From Hevea brasiliensis (taxonomy: Eukaryota; Streptophyta; Magnoliopsida; Malpighiales; Euphorbiaceae), in NCBI RefSeq assembly GCF_030052815.1, contig NC_079505.1, positions 10,084,898-10,148,897 of the forward strand: DNA of 64,000 bases, given 5' to 3'. The notes under the pieces were generated by a model. It saw nothing but the letters and a program-made list of their open reading frames with translations, had not been told where the DNA came from and ran no database searches. This document shows positions 23,462 to 35,319 of the stretch, one piece after another (positions within the stretch are counted from its first letter, which is position 1; each line of letters opens with the position of its first letter). The position numbers and the translations under genes were made by a program.

Positions 23462-24033
23462 TGATATAGCGTGAAATTCAAATAGAAACACACTCTATGC
23501 ACAAGAGTAAAAAATAGATAAATTAATTTATAGTATTTTTATTGATAACCATCTATCTCTCCAAATTACATGTAAATAAGTGTATTTATAGTGTTTTTAG
23601 ACTCTTAAACCTAATAAGAATATGAAACTTAATAGGAAATTTAGATTAACTAAAATAAAATAGAAAATCCTAAATAAAATAGGAAGAAATCTAAATTCTA
23701 GACAAAGTAGGAAAATATTAATATGTACTAAATAGAATAGAAAACTTCCTAATTAATTCTAATTTAATTTTTACAGTTGCTGGAAGTCTTCACAAGATGT
23801 CCTAGGTGAATTAGAATTATTGGAGATTAAAATTAATTAAAAAATTTTTTTTCCCTTGTTGTCTAGAAAATCTCACAACTAGGCGTGGGAAATCCCACAG
23901 CTGGGCGTAAGATTTATTGCCCAATTATCAACTTTGCCCAAACTTACTAAAAATTGCTACTTTTCCCATTTTCACACCGGCATGCTTCCATTGTTATTTG
24001 GCTTACTTCTTCACCTAAAAATGCTCAGCATCA
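23462..24033 (-). repeat. Element E copy II, right LTR
   Basis: Begins TGATATAGCGTG and ends CTCAGCATCA (572 bp), followed by target duplication GATTT at 24034-24038. It is the 5' LTR of a minus-strand element. Confidence 0.85.
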
Positions 24034-24307
24034 GATTTACTGTAGAAACACCCACATTTGATTATAACTTTTAATATCAAGTATTTAATATATAATACTA
24101 AGGTTTCGTTTGTTTCATGGAAAATATTTTTTTAAAAAATATGTTTTTGCATTTTTTGGCTTTTAGACATTTAAAAAAATTAGTCAACAGAAAATATTTT
24201 TCTCATAAAAAAGAAGTCATTTTTAAGAAAAATAAATTTCATTTTTCAAAAGAAGCAGTCATTTTCTATTTTCTAAACTTTGATGATCATATTAAAATGT
24301 GAACACA

Positions 24308-24309
<2 letters not shown>

Positions 24310-24352
<43 letters not shown>
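24310..24352. repeat. (AT)n microsatellite
   Basis: AT tract upstream of exon 2d. The paralogous position near 58016-58026 has only a short TATATA run. Confidence 0.85.
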
Positions 24353-24358
<6 letters not shown>

Positions 24359-24628
24359 AATTTAACATTGCAACTAAATAATGGACAATATTTTCCTAAA
24401 AAATATTTTTTGAGAATATCATACACAAATTATTTTCCCTGAAACAATCAGAGTTTAAAATTAATGTTATTAACTTTAATATTTAATATATGGTGAAAAT
24501 TTTAAATTTTAAAAAAATAAAGAGGTATCATTCATTATCAATTTCTCAATATTTTAAGAAAAACTTGATAATTAATTAAGATTTTGATATTAGTAATTAT
24601 GAATTTGGTTTTATTGACTTTATTTCAG

Positions 24629-24721
24629 GGCCGAATTCAGAGCCGAAGGAGCAACTATGGAAGAAATTCAAATCCTCATTGGGCAAAGAAAATGACAAAG
24701 ATGACGCTCAATCACAAATTG
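24629..24721 (+). CDS. Ankyrin gene exon 2, copy d (31 codons)
   Basis: 93 nt, phase 1-1, bounded by TTTATTTCAG and ATTG|GTCAGT. It encodes PNSEPKEQLWKKFKSSLGKE then NDKDDAQSQI. It has 12 extra bases at its 5' end (a repeat of the GCCGAA start), which could also be read as an alternative acceptor (TTCAG|AGCCG). It is the copy closest to exon 3 and keeps the residues GKEN that look ancestral, so it is the best candidate for the functional exon. Confidence 0.65.
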
Positions 24722-24738
24722 GTCAGTTTCTCATTATT

Positions 24739-24742
<4 letters not shown>

Positions 24743-24803
<61 letters not shown>

Positions 24804-24942
24804 CAGTTAAGGATTTTGATATTAGTAATTATGAATTTGGTCTTTAAATTTTTTTTAATAATATTATTATAAATATTTAAAAATAAATTAAAATTTTCTA
24901 TTTTTATTTAATTTAAATTAAGTGAATTTCAAAAAAATTTAG

Positions 24943-25007
<65 letters not shown>

Positions 25008-25798
25008 TATTTGATTTAAACTGAAATAATAGAACGAATTAAAATAAAGGTAGCTAAAATTTTATGAACAAAATTTTTTAGAAGGATAGAATTTTAATTA
25101 TAGGTTCAAAAAATAATTAGTGAAAAATCCTTTAATATACATGATGATATGAAATAATGTAAAAGTATTAAGTAAAAAAAAATTTATTAAAGATTTTGTA
25201 TCTCTAAAATGAAAAATATAATTTACTAACATACCAGATAAATTAATTTTAATAGTTATATAAAAGTAAAGTTGAACATATTATTACATGAATTTAATAT
25301 TTTAAAAGCGGCTCTTAATATATCAAATTTTAAGTTTTTAATTACAATAATAATTCTGATAAAAATTAAATTTATAACTAAAAAATAAAGTAAAATAAAA
25401 CTTCAAACTCAATTAAGTTAAAATTATTAAGTTAAGAATTATCTAATACTAATAAATAAATTCATAATTAAAAAAGATAAGTTAAAATAAAATTTCAAAC
25501 TTAGTTAACATAAAATTATAATGTTAAGTACTATCTAATATCAATAAAAAATTTATAATTAGAAAAAAATAAGTTAAAAAAGAGATTTAAAAAAATTGTC
25601 ATTTCTTATTATGCTAATGTCAATTAGTGGAAGATATAAAGTTCAAATTTTGATTAATAGTTTTTGGCTTATTACTTATTAATTGTACATTTTTTTAAAT
25701 TAATGTTAGTTATAAACACATATTTCCTTTTTTTTTTTTTAAAAAAAACTAAAATTTAGAAATTAACATGTGATTTGTATATATTCAAAATTTTTTTA

Positions 25799-25864
<66 letters not shown>

Positions 25865-26324
25865 GTGTTAAGAATTGCAAGGCATTCATATTTTTATTTT
25901 TGACAAAGTGTTTGTGTTTGATGTTATATTAACACGTATTTTATTTGTATTTGTACATATTTAAAAAATATCATAATTTAAAATTTTTTTAAATATGTAA
26001 TAAATATTATTTTTATTCATATTAATTATATCTTATATGTACTATTTAAAAAATAAAATGCTAGTTTATTTTAAAAAATGTATAATTCTTCAATTTTAAT
26101 ATATGTATATATATAAATTGAAATTATATTATCTAGTTTTATTTTATATTTAAATTTAAATAATTATATATTTAAAGATAAAATTATTAAGTTAAGTATT
26201 ATCTAATTTCAATAAATATATCTATAATTATAAAAAAATAAATTAAAATGAATTTTTTAATATCGTTTTGTCAAATAATATGATATAAGTATGAAATATT
26301 GGTCAATGGCTTTTTTAGTCTTCA

Positions 26325-26382
<58 letters not shown>
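24743..26382. repeat. Intron with four long (AT)n arrays
   Basis: AT arrays at 24743-24800, 24944-25003, 25802-25860 and 26327-26382. They sit at positions matching shorter arrays in S1 and S2, so expansion happened separately in each duplicate. The DNA between them is paralogous to 16180-17110 and 21660-22440. Confidence 0.85.
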
Positions 26383-26385
<3 letters not shown>

Positions 26386-26655
26386 TTAGTACAATAATTA
26401 AATTTGTGAAGAAAATAAAATAAAATGAAATTTTTAATATTTGTAAAATTTAAATATCTTTTATTTTTTAAATAAAATTGTTATTAAAATATGCCTATGT
26501 GTCAATTAACTGTGCATCTAAATGTCAAATTTTTGTTTAGTCTTTATATAGACGTGTAATGGAGTTTTCTATAATTATTATGATTTTAACTCAATTTATA
26601 TCTATTTTATATGATGATTAGATTTTAAATAATAATTATTAATAACATGAGATTT

Positions 26656-26828
26656 TGACGCAGCGTGAAGCTCAACTAGAAATATACTCTATGTACAAGA
26701 GTGAAAAATAAAGAAAATTATCCATCTTATTTATATTGATAACCATCTATCTTCCCAAATTACATATAAATAAGGGTATTTCTAGTGTTTTTAGACTCCT
26801 AAACCTAACAGGAATATGAAACTAAGTA
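26656..26828 (-). repeat. Element E copy III, left LTR (first part)
   Basis: Starts TGACGCAGCG after target duplication GATTT (26651-26655). Interrupted at 26828 by the gypsy element; resumes at 55603. Confidence 0.85.
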
Positions 26829-29800
26829 TGTGACACTCCATACCCGTCTACTGTATAGTCTAGCAAGAAGTGCCACATTCAATGCTGGAGCACCTTATCT
26901 TGTTTTATCATATCTATTGTAAATTTTTGATGTCATTTAAAATATGTATTTTGTGTGTAGATTTTTTTTTAATATCTTATTTCTATGGAGACCCGGACAG
27001 AGCCTCCCTTGTTTTATTAGCATCTGGCGGGTTTCACTAAACATCTGTTAACAAGTCCATATTCATTTCACACATTTCCACATCATATTCTCTTGCATCA
27101 TATCATTTACAATTATATATGAGATCTAAAAATGAAGTATCATCTATTGCATTCATATAGAAATTCATAGATAATAAATTACAAGTTTTCATTTCAATCT
27201 CAAAGTTTAATTACAAGTCCAAAATGAAATACATCACGACTAGACATAATGAACTAAAATACTAGTCTATACATAGGCCCTACCAAAATATAAAAGACCG
27301 GTGAGGTGACTCTAGACAGTGGCAGATCTGGTCAGAGCTCTGTCAGTGCACTACTGGTGCTGCTGCTGCGGCTGCTGTGGCTGATGGGACTGATCTCTAG
27401 TACCTACGCGATGGAAAATCAACGCGCTAAGCATAACGCTTAGTGGTACATAATTTATAATAACAATAATTTAACAATTGAAATAATATCCGCAAATCAT
27501 AATTTATGGGTCTTTTACATTTTTATTGCTCTTTAGAAGCAATTAACATTATCGAGATCTTTTATGATTACTTATTATATTTTAAGTTTTAATAAATTTT
27601 TATTAGTGCCTAAGAAACCTATAACAAATTATAAAAGTTGGATGCATGGGTGTATACTAGTTAGATAGTTATATGTCTATCCAGTATACGTCTGTCAGGC
27701 ACGAGGCCAGCTGTCGGGCACGAGACCTGCTGTCAGGCTTGTAAAGTCAGAAATAAAGTAGGCACAATGGCCAGTAAGTAGGCATATAGCCTGTAGAACA
27801 ATCATACCAGACATATTTTGTCAGTTCATGATTTTCTTGGTAGGCAGTACTGCTATCTGTAGTCCCTAATTGATATACTAATTTATCCAAACTAAATAAA
27901 TAAGTCTAGGTATACTATGGGCAATTAAACATTTTTAATTATTTTAGCACTATTCACTATTACTATTTTCTGGTACTGTTCGGTGGTACCATTAATTTCA
28001 TATTAATAGGACATTAGTCCCAATTTACATATTCATATCATTTTTAATATTTAATTAGTCTTATGAGTATTTTAATTATCATATATAGCATTTTTCCCAT
28101 GAACCTTTCTTTAGGTTCATTTTGATGTGTTATCTTTATCTAGGAATTTGACTAGGTTAGGATATCTATTTGGTCACACTTCCTTCATAACAATTGCTCC
28201 TCTATGTTTAAACTTAAATTTCAGTTTTTGAATAACTGAATTTGGGGTTATAGAACTCAAGTTATGGTCAAAATACCATAACTGGTCCCTTTGCCTCTAA
28301 GATGTCCAGAATTTACAATTCCTGGTCAATAAACTTTGACCAATCATTTGATCATTTTATGGTCATTTTTAGACTTAGGTTCCTTCACAAGATATGTTCC
28401 TCTATGTCTTAGGGACTCCTAGGTACAATTTCATAATTTTTCAAGCTTGGTATAGTGAGTTATAGTCAATGTATAAAGGCAATAACCAAACTTCAGGGCA
28501 TTATGTTTAACCCTCTTTTTAGGGTCTTTACACTTAGAATTTAGCAAAGGTGTCTGAATCAATGTTGTAGCCTTAAATATCATGTTTCCAGAGATCATAT
28601 TGGCACATCTCAAATGGAATTTCCTAGTGGGGGTTATGGTCAAATGAACACACGGGTATCAAATGGCATTCTGGGTTCAACTTAACATTTTCTAGATTTC
28701 AATTCCTAACTTTGGCTAATATTTTCCCTAGGATGCAATGGTTTCTAGAGCTTGGTCAAAACATAAAAATTGTTGTGCTATGTCTTATAAAACTTTTGGC
28801 ACTAGTTTCACTCAATTTGCAGCTTTGGAGACCAAGTTATGATATTTTTGCCAAAATTGGTCAAGCATACCAAAGGAACAGTGTTTTGGTCAATTTCTTG
28901 GTTGACAGTTTTAGTGACCCAAATTATGCGAACAATTTGACTTGGTTAAAGGCAAAACTGGGTCAAGTGGTCTTCATAAAAAGTGTAGCTCTATGTCTAA
29001 GCTTTCCATTGATGTAAAGTTTAGGTCATTTGGACTAGTATAGAGAGAGTTATGACCAAATGAACACATACTATTCATTTGGTCATTTTCTGGGTTTCAG
29101 TGTTTGGTCATCCGGGTTTGGTCATCCGAGTTTGGTCATGATTTTGGCAAAATTTGGGCATAGTGTCTACATGAAAAATGGGCTATTTTGAGTCTATTTT
29201 CACCTTCAATTGGCCTCATACCAATTGGAGTCACACATTTTCAGTTATGAGTCAATAAACCCACTAGACTCATTGAGTCCAAACCTGCAGAAAATTAAAC
29301 ACTCCCAATATCTCAATTCCTTCAACTTCTTTACTTCAATTTGCATGCTATACACTTCTATAAGCAACAATCTCAACTCAATAGGTCAATTTCAACATTT
29401 ACACCAAGTCCTCAAGCATTTACACAAACCCTAGTTTTAAAAGTTTTAAATTTTCACAAACACTACACAATCAAACACCCAAACATTTCAACTTATCACA
29501 CATTCTCATGGAACCATTTTTCATCACTTAAAAGCAACAAACTTCAAGTTTCATGGCTGCCAAAAATTCAAGGGTTCTTTCCTCAAGATTTTCTTTTTAT
29601 TTCATGCACATTTTCACTTGATTTAGCATGATACTCATGCTTAAAGAAGATATTAAAAGTTTAAAGCACTAACCTTTGTGGTGACCCAACTTCAAGCTTC
29701 CTAAACTTCAACTTTTCTCCTCTGTATGGGTATCTATAGCTTCCTTAGGGTGTGGGGAGTATTTTTTTTGTGAAGTGGGCTATGGGTTTTGGGTGGATTA

Positions 29801-30382
29801 AGCTTGAGAAATCAAGCTTGGAAGCTTGACATCAATGGAGGAAAGAAGGAGCAAAGGTGCCGGTTCTAAGGGGGAAAGAGAGAGAGAAGAAATGGAGGAA
29901 GAAGATGGAAGTGGGTGGGAGTTTGTCCTCTAGTGCCTATTTATAATTTTTTTAATTTTTGTACTTTAAATTTTTGAATTTTCCTAAGCTTTTTCTTTTC
30001 TTTTCCTTTCTTTTCTTTTCTTTTCTTTTCTTTTCTCATTTTCCTAATATATTTTATAAATTTTAATTAATGTTAATTATTTTATTCTCTAAATTTTTAT
30101 TTTAACATTTAGGTCAAAATTTACCTCTGCGAGTGCAATGACCAAAATGACATTCATAATGCATATCGGGTCATTTTTATTATTTTTGTACCAATTTATG
30201 AATCCTCTAAACTTATATTTATTTTTCTCTAAATTTTTCCTATATTTTCTTAACATTTATTTCTTTAATTCATGCCTCCTCACTATAGTTTAGGTGTAGT
30301 TCTAGACATTTTTTACTGTCCGAATAGACATGAGTAGTCGAAATAGTAAAATGTACGGACTACCTATGGTGAGGGCGTTACA
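26829..30382 (-). repeat. Gypsy 3' LTR (left), complete
   Basis: 3554 bp, TGTGACAC...GGCGTTACA. The minus-strand polypurine tract (AGAGGGGAAGAAT) is complementary to 30383-30398. It contains the TATA box at 29936-29946 and a (TTTTC)n tract near 29995-30040. Confidence 0.92.
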
Positions 30383-30411
30383 ATTCTTCCCCTCTAATAG
30401 AAATTTCGTCC

Positions 30412-30774
30412 TCAAAATTTACCTAATGTGAAGAGCTGAGAGAACTGCTGCCTCATCGTCTCCTCACTTTCCCATGTCGCTTCTTCCGTGTTGTGGTGTC
30501 TCCACAAGACTTTCACTAGTGGGATCCTCTTAATTCTGAGTTCTTTCACTTCCCGTGCCAAGATTCTGACTGGTTTTTCTTCATATGTCAAATCAAGTTG
30601 CACAATTATCTCCTTTGCTGAAATGACATGTGAAGGATCTGATCTGTATCTCCTGAGCATCGACACATGGAATACACTGTGGATCTTGTCCAGCTCAGGT
30701 GGTAAGGCTAGCCTGTAGGCTACTGGACCCACACGCTCAATGATATCGTATGGACCAATAAACCTAGGGCTCAA
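30412..30774 (-). pseudogene. Gypsy integrase C-terminus with chromodomain
   Basis: The 120-residue frame begins with the conserved [20 protein letters not shown] segment and the [12 protein letters not shown] motif, and ends with a chromodomain-like stretch ([19 protein letters not shown]). Chromodomains guide these elements to particular chromatin. It is separated from the rest of integrase by a single in-frame TAG at 30775-30777, where the family normally has Lys-Leu-Ser-Pro-Arg. Confidence 0.85.
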
Positions 30775-31536
30775 CTAACCCTTCTTACCAAATCTCAGCA
30801 CTTTCTTCCAAGGTGATACCTTAAGAAACACCTTATCGCCAACCTCATACTCTATATCCTTCCTCCTCAAGTCGGCATATGACTTCTGTCTGTCCGAGGT
30901 GACTTTCAAATTGTCTCTGATGAGTTTCACTTTTTCCTTAGTCTGTCTCACTAAATCTGGGCCCACTACTTTCTCTTCACCCATTTCTGTCCAGCATAAG
31001 GGAGTCCTACATCTCCTCCCATACAATGCTTCATATGGAGCCATTTTTATGCTGGCTTGGTAGTTGTTGTTGTAAGCAAACTCTACCAAAGGAAGATACT
31101 TCTCCCAACTTCCTTCAAAATCAATGATGCAGCTTCTCAACATATCCTCCAATACCTATCATGTGATTCATGTCATTTTTAGTAGTCTTTTAACATCTAT
31201 AATAATTTACTAGGTTCTAAGGGTTACCTGAATCACCCGTTCTGACTGTCCATCCGTCTGTGGATGAAAAGCCATACTGAAGTGTAGTCGAGTGCCTAAA
31301 GACTCCTGTAGCCTCTTCCAAAACCTCGAAGTAAATCTCGAGTCTCGATCAGATATGATCGATGTTGGCACTCCATGTAGCCGGACTATCTCATCTATGT
31401 AAATTTCTGCTAATTTCTCTAATGAGTAGTCGGTTCTAACTGGTAGGAAATGAGCTGACTTGGTCAATCTATCCACAATCACCCATATAGTATCATGCTT
31501 CCTCTGTGTCAATGGTAGCCCAATCACAAAATCCAT
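30775..31536 (-). pseudogene. Gypsy integrase core, with a 72 bp GT-AG insertion
   Basis: The core runs [32 protein letters not shown] and [12 protein letters not shown], so the D, D and E of the catalytic triad are all visible. After ...ERVIQ the frame meets a 72 bp stretch (31227 to 31156 on the minus strand) starting GTAACC and ending GATAG. Without it the family sequence VIQ-VLEDMLRSC continues in frame. The second part (31155-30775) holds the EFAYNNNYQASIKMAPYEAL motif. Upstream, the zinc-binding end is linked through a stop near 31570. Confidence 0.85.
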
Positions 31537-31695
31537 GGTGACGCTGTCCCATTTCCATTTTGATATGGATATAGATTACAATAACCCTGATGGAACCTGA
31601 TGCTCAGCCTTAACCTGCTGGCATGTCAAAAATCTAGTCACAAAACCACCAATCTCTTTCTTCATTCCAGGCCATCAATAATGTGTTTTCAGGTC

Positions 31696-32385
31696 TTAGT
31701 ACATCTTGGTACTTCCTGGGTGCATAGCATGGAAGCTACTATGCGCCTCTTTCAAGATATTCTTCTTCAGTTCCTCATCTCTTGGTACACATATTCTGCC
31801 TTTATAGTACAGGCACCCATCTCCTTTCAACTCATAATCAGTTTCCTTCCCCTCTTGAGTTCTGCCCATAACAGTTAGCAACTTTTCATCCTTTAACTGT
31901 GCTTTTTGTATTTGCTGTAACAAACTTGGCTTTACACATAACTCAGCCAAAAATACCCCATCTTGTGCTAAAGACAACCGAGCATTCAATGCTCTCAAAG
32001 CCATCATGGACTTCCTGCTTAGGGCGTCAGCCACTACATTTGCCTTCCCAAGATGGTAGTCGATCACACAGTCATAGTCTTTAAGGAATTCAATCCATCT
32101 CCTCTGTCTCAGATTGAGTTCCTTCTGAGTTGGCAAGTACTTTAGACTCTTATGATCAGTGTAGATGTAACACTTCTCACCATATAGGTAATGCCTCCAT
32201 ATCTTCAATACAAATATTATTGCCGCCAATTCCAGATCATGAGTTGGGTAGTTTTTTTCACGTGACCTTAACTGTCTAAAAGCATAGGCAACTACTATCC
32301 CTTCCTGCATCAGAACACACCTAAGCCCATTGTGAGAGGCATAACTGTAAATCACATAGTCTTTCTCGACTGGCCGTGTCAACAC
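31696..32385 (-). pseudogene. Gypsy RNase H and integrase N-terminus
   Basis: 229-residue frame: RNase H ([48 protein letters not shown]), connection domain (DALSRKS) and the start of the integrase zinc finger ([17 protein letters not shown]). The first catalytic Asp of RNase H (normally YSDAS) is Tyr here. The frame is shifted relative to RT at about 32385. Confidence 0.88.
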
Positions 32386-34388
32386 CGAGCTTCAGAAGCA
32401 TAGCCTTCACTTTTCTCAAAGCTGGTTTGACATTTATCATTCCAGTCAAACTTTGCATTCTTATGCAGTAACTTAGTTAGTGGGGCTGCTATAAGGGAAA
32501 ATCCCTTCACAAATCTCCTGTAGTATCCAGCTAACCCTAAAAAGCTTCTGACTTCTGTTACATTTCTGGGAGGCTTCCATTCAACTATTGCTTCAATCTT
32601 TCTTGGATCTACCTTGGTCCCATCTGCTGACACAATGTGTCCAAGGAAGGATATCTCATCCAACCAAAAGTCACACTTGGACAATTTAGCATACAACTGC
32701 TTTTCCTGCAGTGTTTGTAGTACTACTCTCAGGTGTTCATCATGCTCTTCCTGGTTCTTAGAATACACCAAGATATCATCTATAAAGACCACAATAAACC
32801 GATCCAAGTAGGGATGAAAGATGCCATTCATTAGGTCCATGAAAGCTGCTGGTGCATTTGTTAGTCCAAATGGCATCACTAGGAACTCATAGTGTCCATA
32901 CTGGATCCTGAAAGTAGTTTTAGGAACATCTGTCTCCTTCACTCTCAACTGGTGATAGCTTGATCTGAGATCTATCTTGGAGAATACTCCAGCTCCCCTC
33001 AACTGATCAAACAGGTCATCTACCCTAGGTAAAGGGTATTTGTTTTTCACAGTCACCTTATTCAGCTGCCGGTAGTCTATACATAGCCGAAAGGTACCAT
33101 CATTCTTCTTCACAAATAGCACTGATGCTCCCCAGGGTGACACACTAGGGCGTATGAAGCCCTTGTCTAGTAGCTCCTGTAACTGAACTTTCAACTCTCT
33201 CAATTCAGTAGGTGCCATCCTATATGGAGTAATGGACATCGGTGCAGTACCCGGCATAACCTCTATGGCAAACTCCACTTCTCTATCGGGTGGCAAACCC
33301 GGCAACTCTTCTGGAAACACATTCAGAAAATCACATATAGGGATCTCCTGCATGCTTGGGCTAGTCTTCCTGGTGTCAACCACATGTGCTAAGAAAGCCT
33401 CACAGCCCTTTCTTATCAATCTCCTGGCTATTGTGGCTAATATGATGGTGGAAAGACAACTCGTTCCTTCACCCACAACTGTAACCTCATCCCCATCTAC
33501 TGTCTGTAGTGACATCCTCTTTAGCCGATAATCTACCATCGCCTGATGACGTGATAACCAGTCCATACCCAATATCACATCGAACTCATGGAATGGTAGC
33601 TCAATCAAGTCAGCTAAAAACTCATACCCTTGTATTTTCAAAGGATAACCCTTGTAGACCTTTTTCACCATGACACTATGGCCTAAAGGGTTTGTGACTT
33701 GTATGTCCTTCTCTAACTCCTCTATTTGTACCCCTCTATCAACTGGTGGTGTGATACACACATATGAATGTGTGGAACTCAGATCAATCAATGCACATAC
33801 TAGCAGATCATAAAGAGAAAATGTACCTCTAATGACATTAGCTGGCTCTGGCTCATCTGGAGCTCTCATAGCATAAGCACGAGGTGCTACCCTAGTCTCC
33901 TGCCTCTGCACTATCTTTGCAGTAGGCCTCTGTGATGTGCCAGTTGTATCAAGCCTCGCAGGTCTTTTACCCCCTTGTGCTGCTGGGGCAGACCTCTCCA
34001 TCTGAGGTGGAGCAGTGGGAGCACTAGCGTTCCTTTGTGGACAATCCTTCAGGAAGTGATCCGTAGACCCACATCTGAAACATCCACCCATCAACAATCT
34101 GCACTCTCCTCTGTGGGGTCTACCACAATGCACACAAGCAGGTGGTGGGGCTGATCCCCGTGTAGCTGCACCAGGTGAACAACCCATTGAAGCACCAGAC
34201 TGTCCTCCTCCTCTCCTTGGAGCAAATCGAGACTTCTGTTTCTTGCCCCCGACCCTGAGTCTGACCCTGAGACTCCTTAGGCCTCTTACTACCCGTGTCT
34301 GTTGAACCAGACTAACCAGATCAAGAACCCCTCTTGCGTTGCCTATCCTTTTTGGACTGCTCTTTATTTCTGACTCTCTCCACATCAA
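32379..34388 (-). pseudogene. Gypsy gag C-terminus, protease and reverse transcriptase
   Basis: The frame includes a CCHC zinc knuckle ([14 protein letters not shown]), a retropepsin-like domain ([14 protein letters not shown], where the usual catalytic D-x-G is D-L-S), and a complete [71 protein letters not shown], active-site [10 protein letters not shown] and [11 protein letters not shown]. It is continuous from about residue 40 to the RT thumb, then shifts frame near 32385. The first about 45 residues are in a shifted frame relative to gag. Confidence 0.9.
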
Positions 34389-35177
34389 GGGCTGATGCTA
34401 CCAACAAAGAGAAATCTGTGAAGTGGTGAGATGTCACTATCAACCTGATGTTGTCATTCAGTCCGTCCTCAAATCTTCTGCATTTATCAACCTCTATCGG
34501 CATCAACTCTAATGCATATCCGCTAAGTCTCATGAATTCCCACTCATATTCAGAGACTATCAGCTGCCTTTGTCTCAGTGCCAGGAATTCTCTCCTTCTG
34601 GCCTCTAAGTACACATGACTGATGTATTTCTTTCTGAATTCAGCTAGAAAGAACTCCCAGGTGATCCGTGCAGGCTGTACCATTCTCGATACTGTCACCC
34701 ACCATCTATATGCATCCTCCTGTAATAGGGATAGAGCACACTCCAACTGCTGCTCTGGGGTGCAGTGGAGCTGCTGCAAAACCCTCTCTGTCCTCTCCAG
34801 CCAATACTCTGCTGCGGCTGGATCATCATCCCTCTTACCTCTGAAGTCAACTGCCCCATACTTTCGCAGTATCTCTAGTGGAGATCTGTGTACAGGTTGC
34901 GGCTGTGGGGGTGGAGGTGGCTGTACAGGTGGTGGTGGTGGTGGTGGCTGTGGCTATGGAGGTGGAGGTGGTTGTGGCTGAGGAATGGCTCCAGTGATCG
35001 ATGAAACAGCTGTGTCATCTATTCATAGAAGGCCTGCAATGCCCTATTCACAGTACCTCGAGTTGACTCTACTCTACTACCACTTTTCCCCCGACTAGGA
35101 GTAGGTGCTGGTGCGTGACTCTCTACTTCCTTCTCTATTGGTCCTGGAGGTTTGTGCTCTGAAGGATCAGATGCCAT
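34321..35177 (-). pseudogene. Gypsy gag N-terminal part
   Basis: An ATG at 35175-35177 opens MASDPSEHKPPGPIEKEVES but hits a stop at the end of ...RALQAFYE. A Pro/Gln-rich linker (34870-34970) has a further TAG. After it the retrotransposon gag core is open: EYWLERTERVLQQL, YRWWVTV, EFFLAEFRKKYISHV, EFMRLSGYALELMP. It ends at 34321 in a frame shifted from the zinc-knuckle frame. Confidence 0.82.
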
Positions 35178-35302
35178 CGATCCTATAAAACAGACAAAGA
35201 ACAGATCTACACTAGTGTCACCTTGACTCTATTTAAAAGCCCATGCATATGATGCACTCTATCTATTTCTAACTATTTAGGTCTAGGACCGCCTAAACCT
35301 CT

Positions 35303-35314
35303 GCTCTGATACCA
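35303..35314 (-). promoter_or_regulatory. Gypsy primer binding site (initiator tRNA-Met type)
   Basis: Minus strand TGGTATCAGAGC, five bases inside the 5' LTR, complementary to the 3' end of plant initiator tRNA-Met. It fixes the minus orientation of the element. Confidence 0.85.
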
Positions 35315-35319
35315 CTAAA

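Noticed and set aside
29210..29631. Plus-strand frames at 2848-3347, 28712-29631 and 37132-38062 (HAIHFYKQQS...)
   Set aside because: They lie inside gypsy LTRs and recur only because the LTR recurs; they are antisense to the element and not conserved in frame.
32614..33531. Plus-strand frames at 31600, 32614, 33232 and 34622
   Set aside because: Shadows on the opposite strand of the gypsy pol and gag genes.
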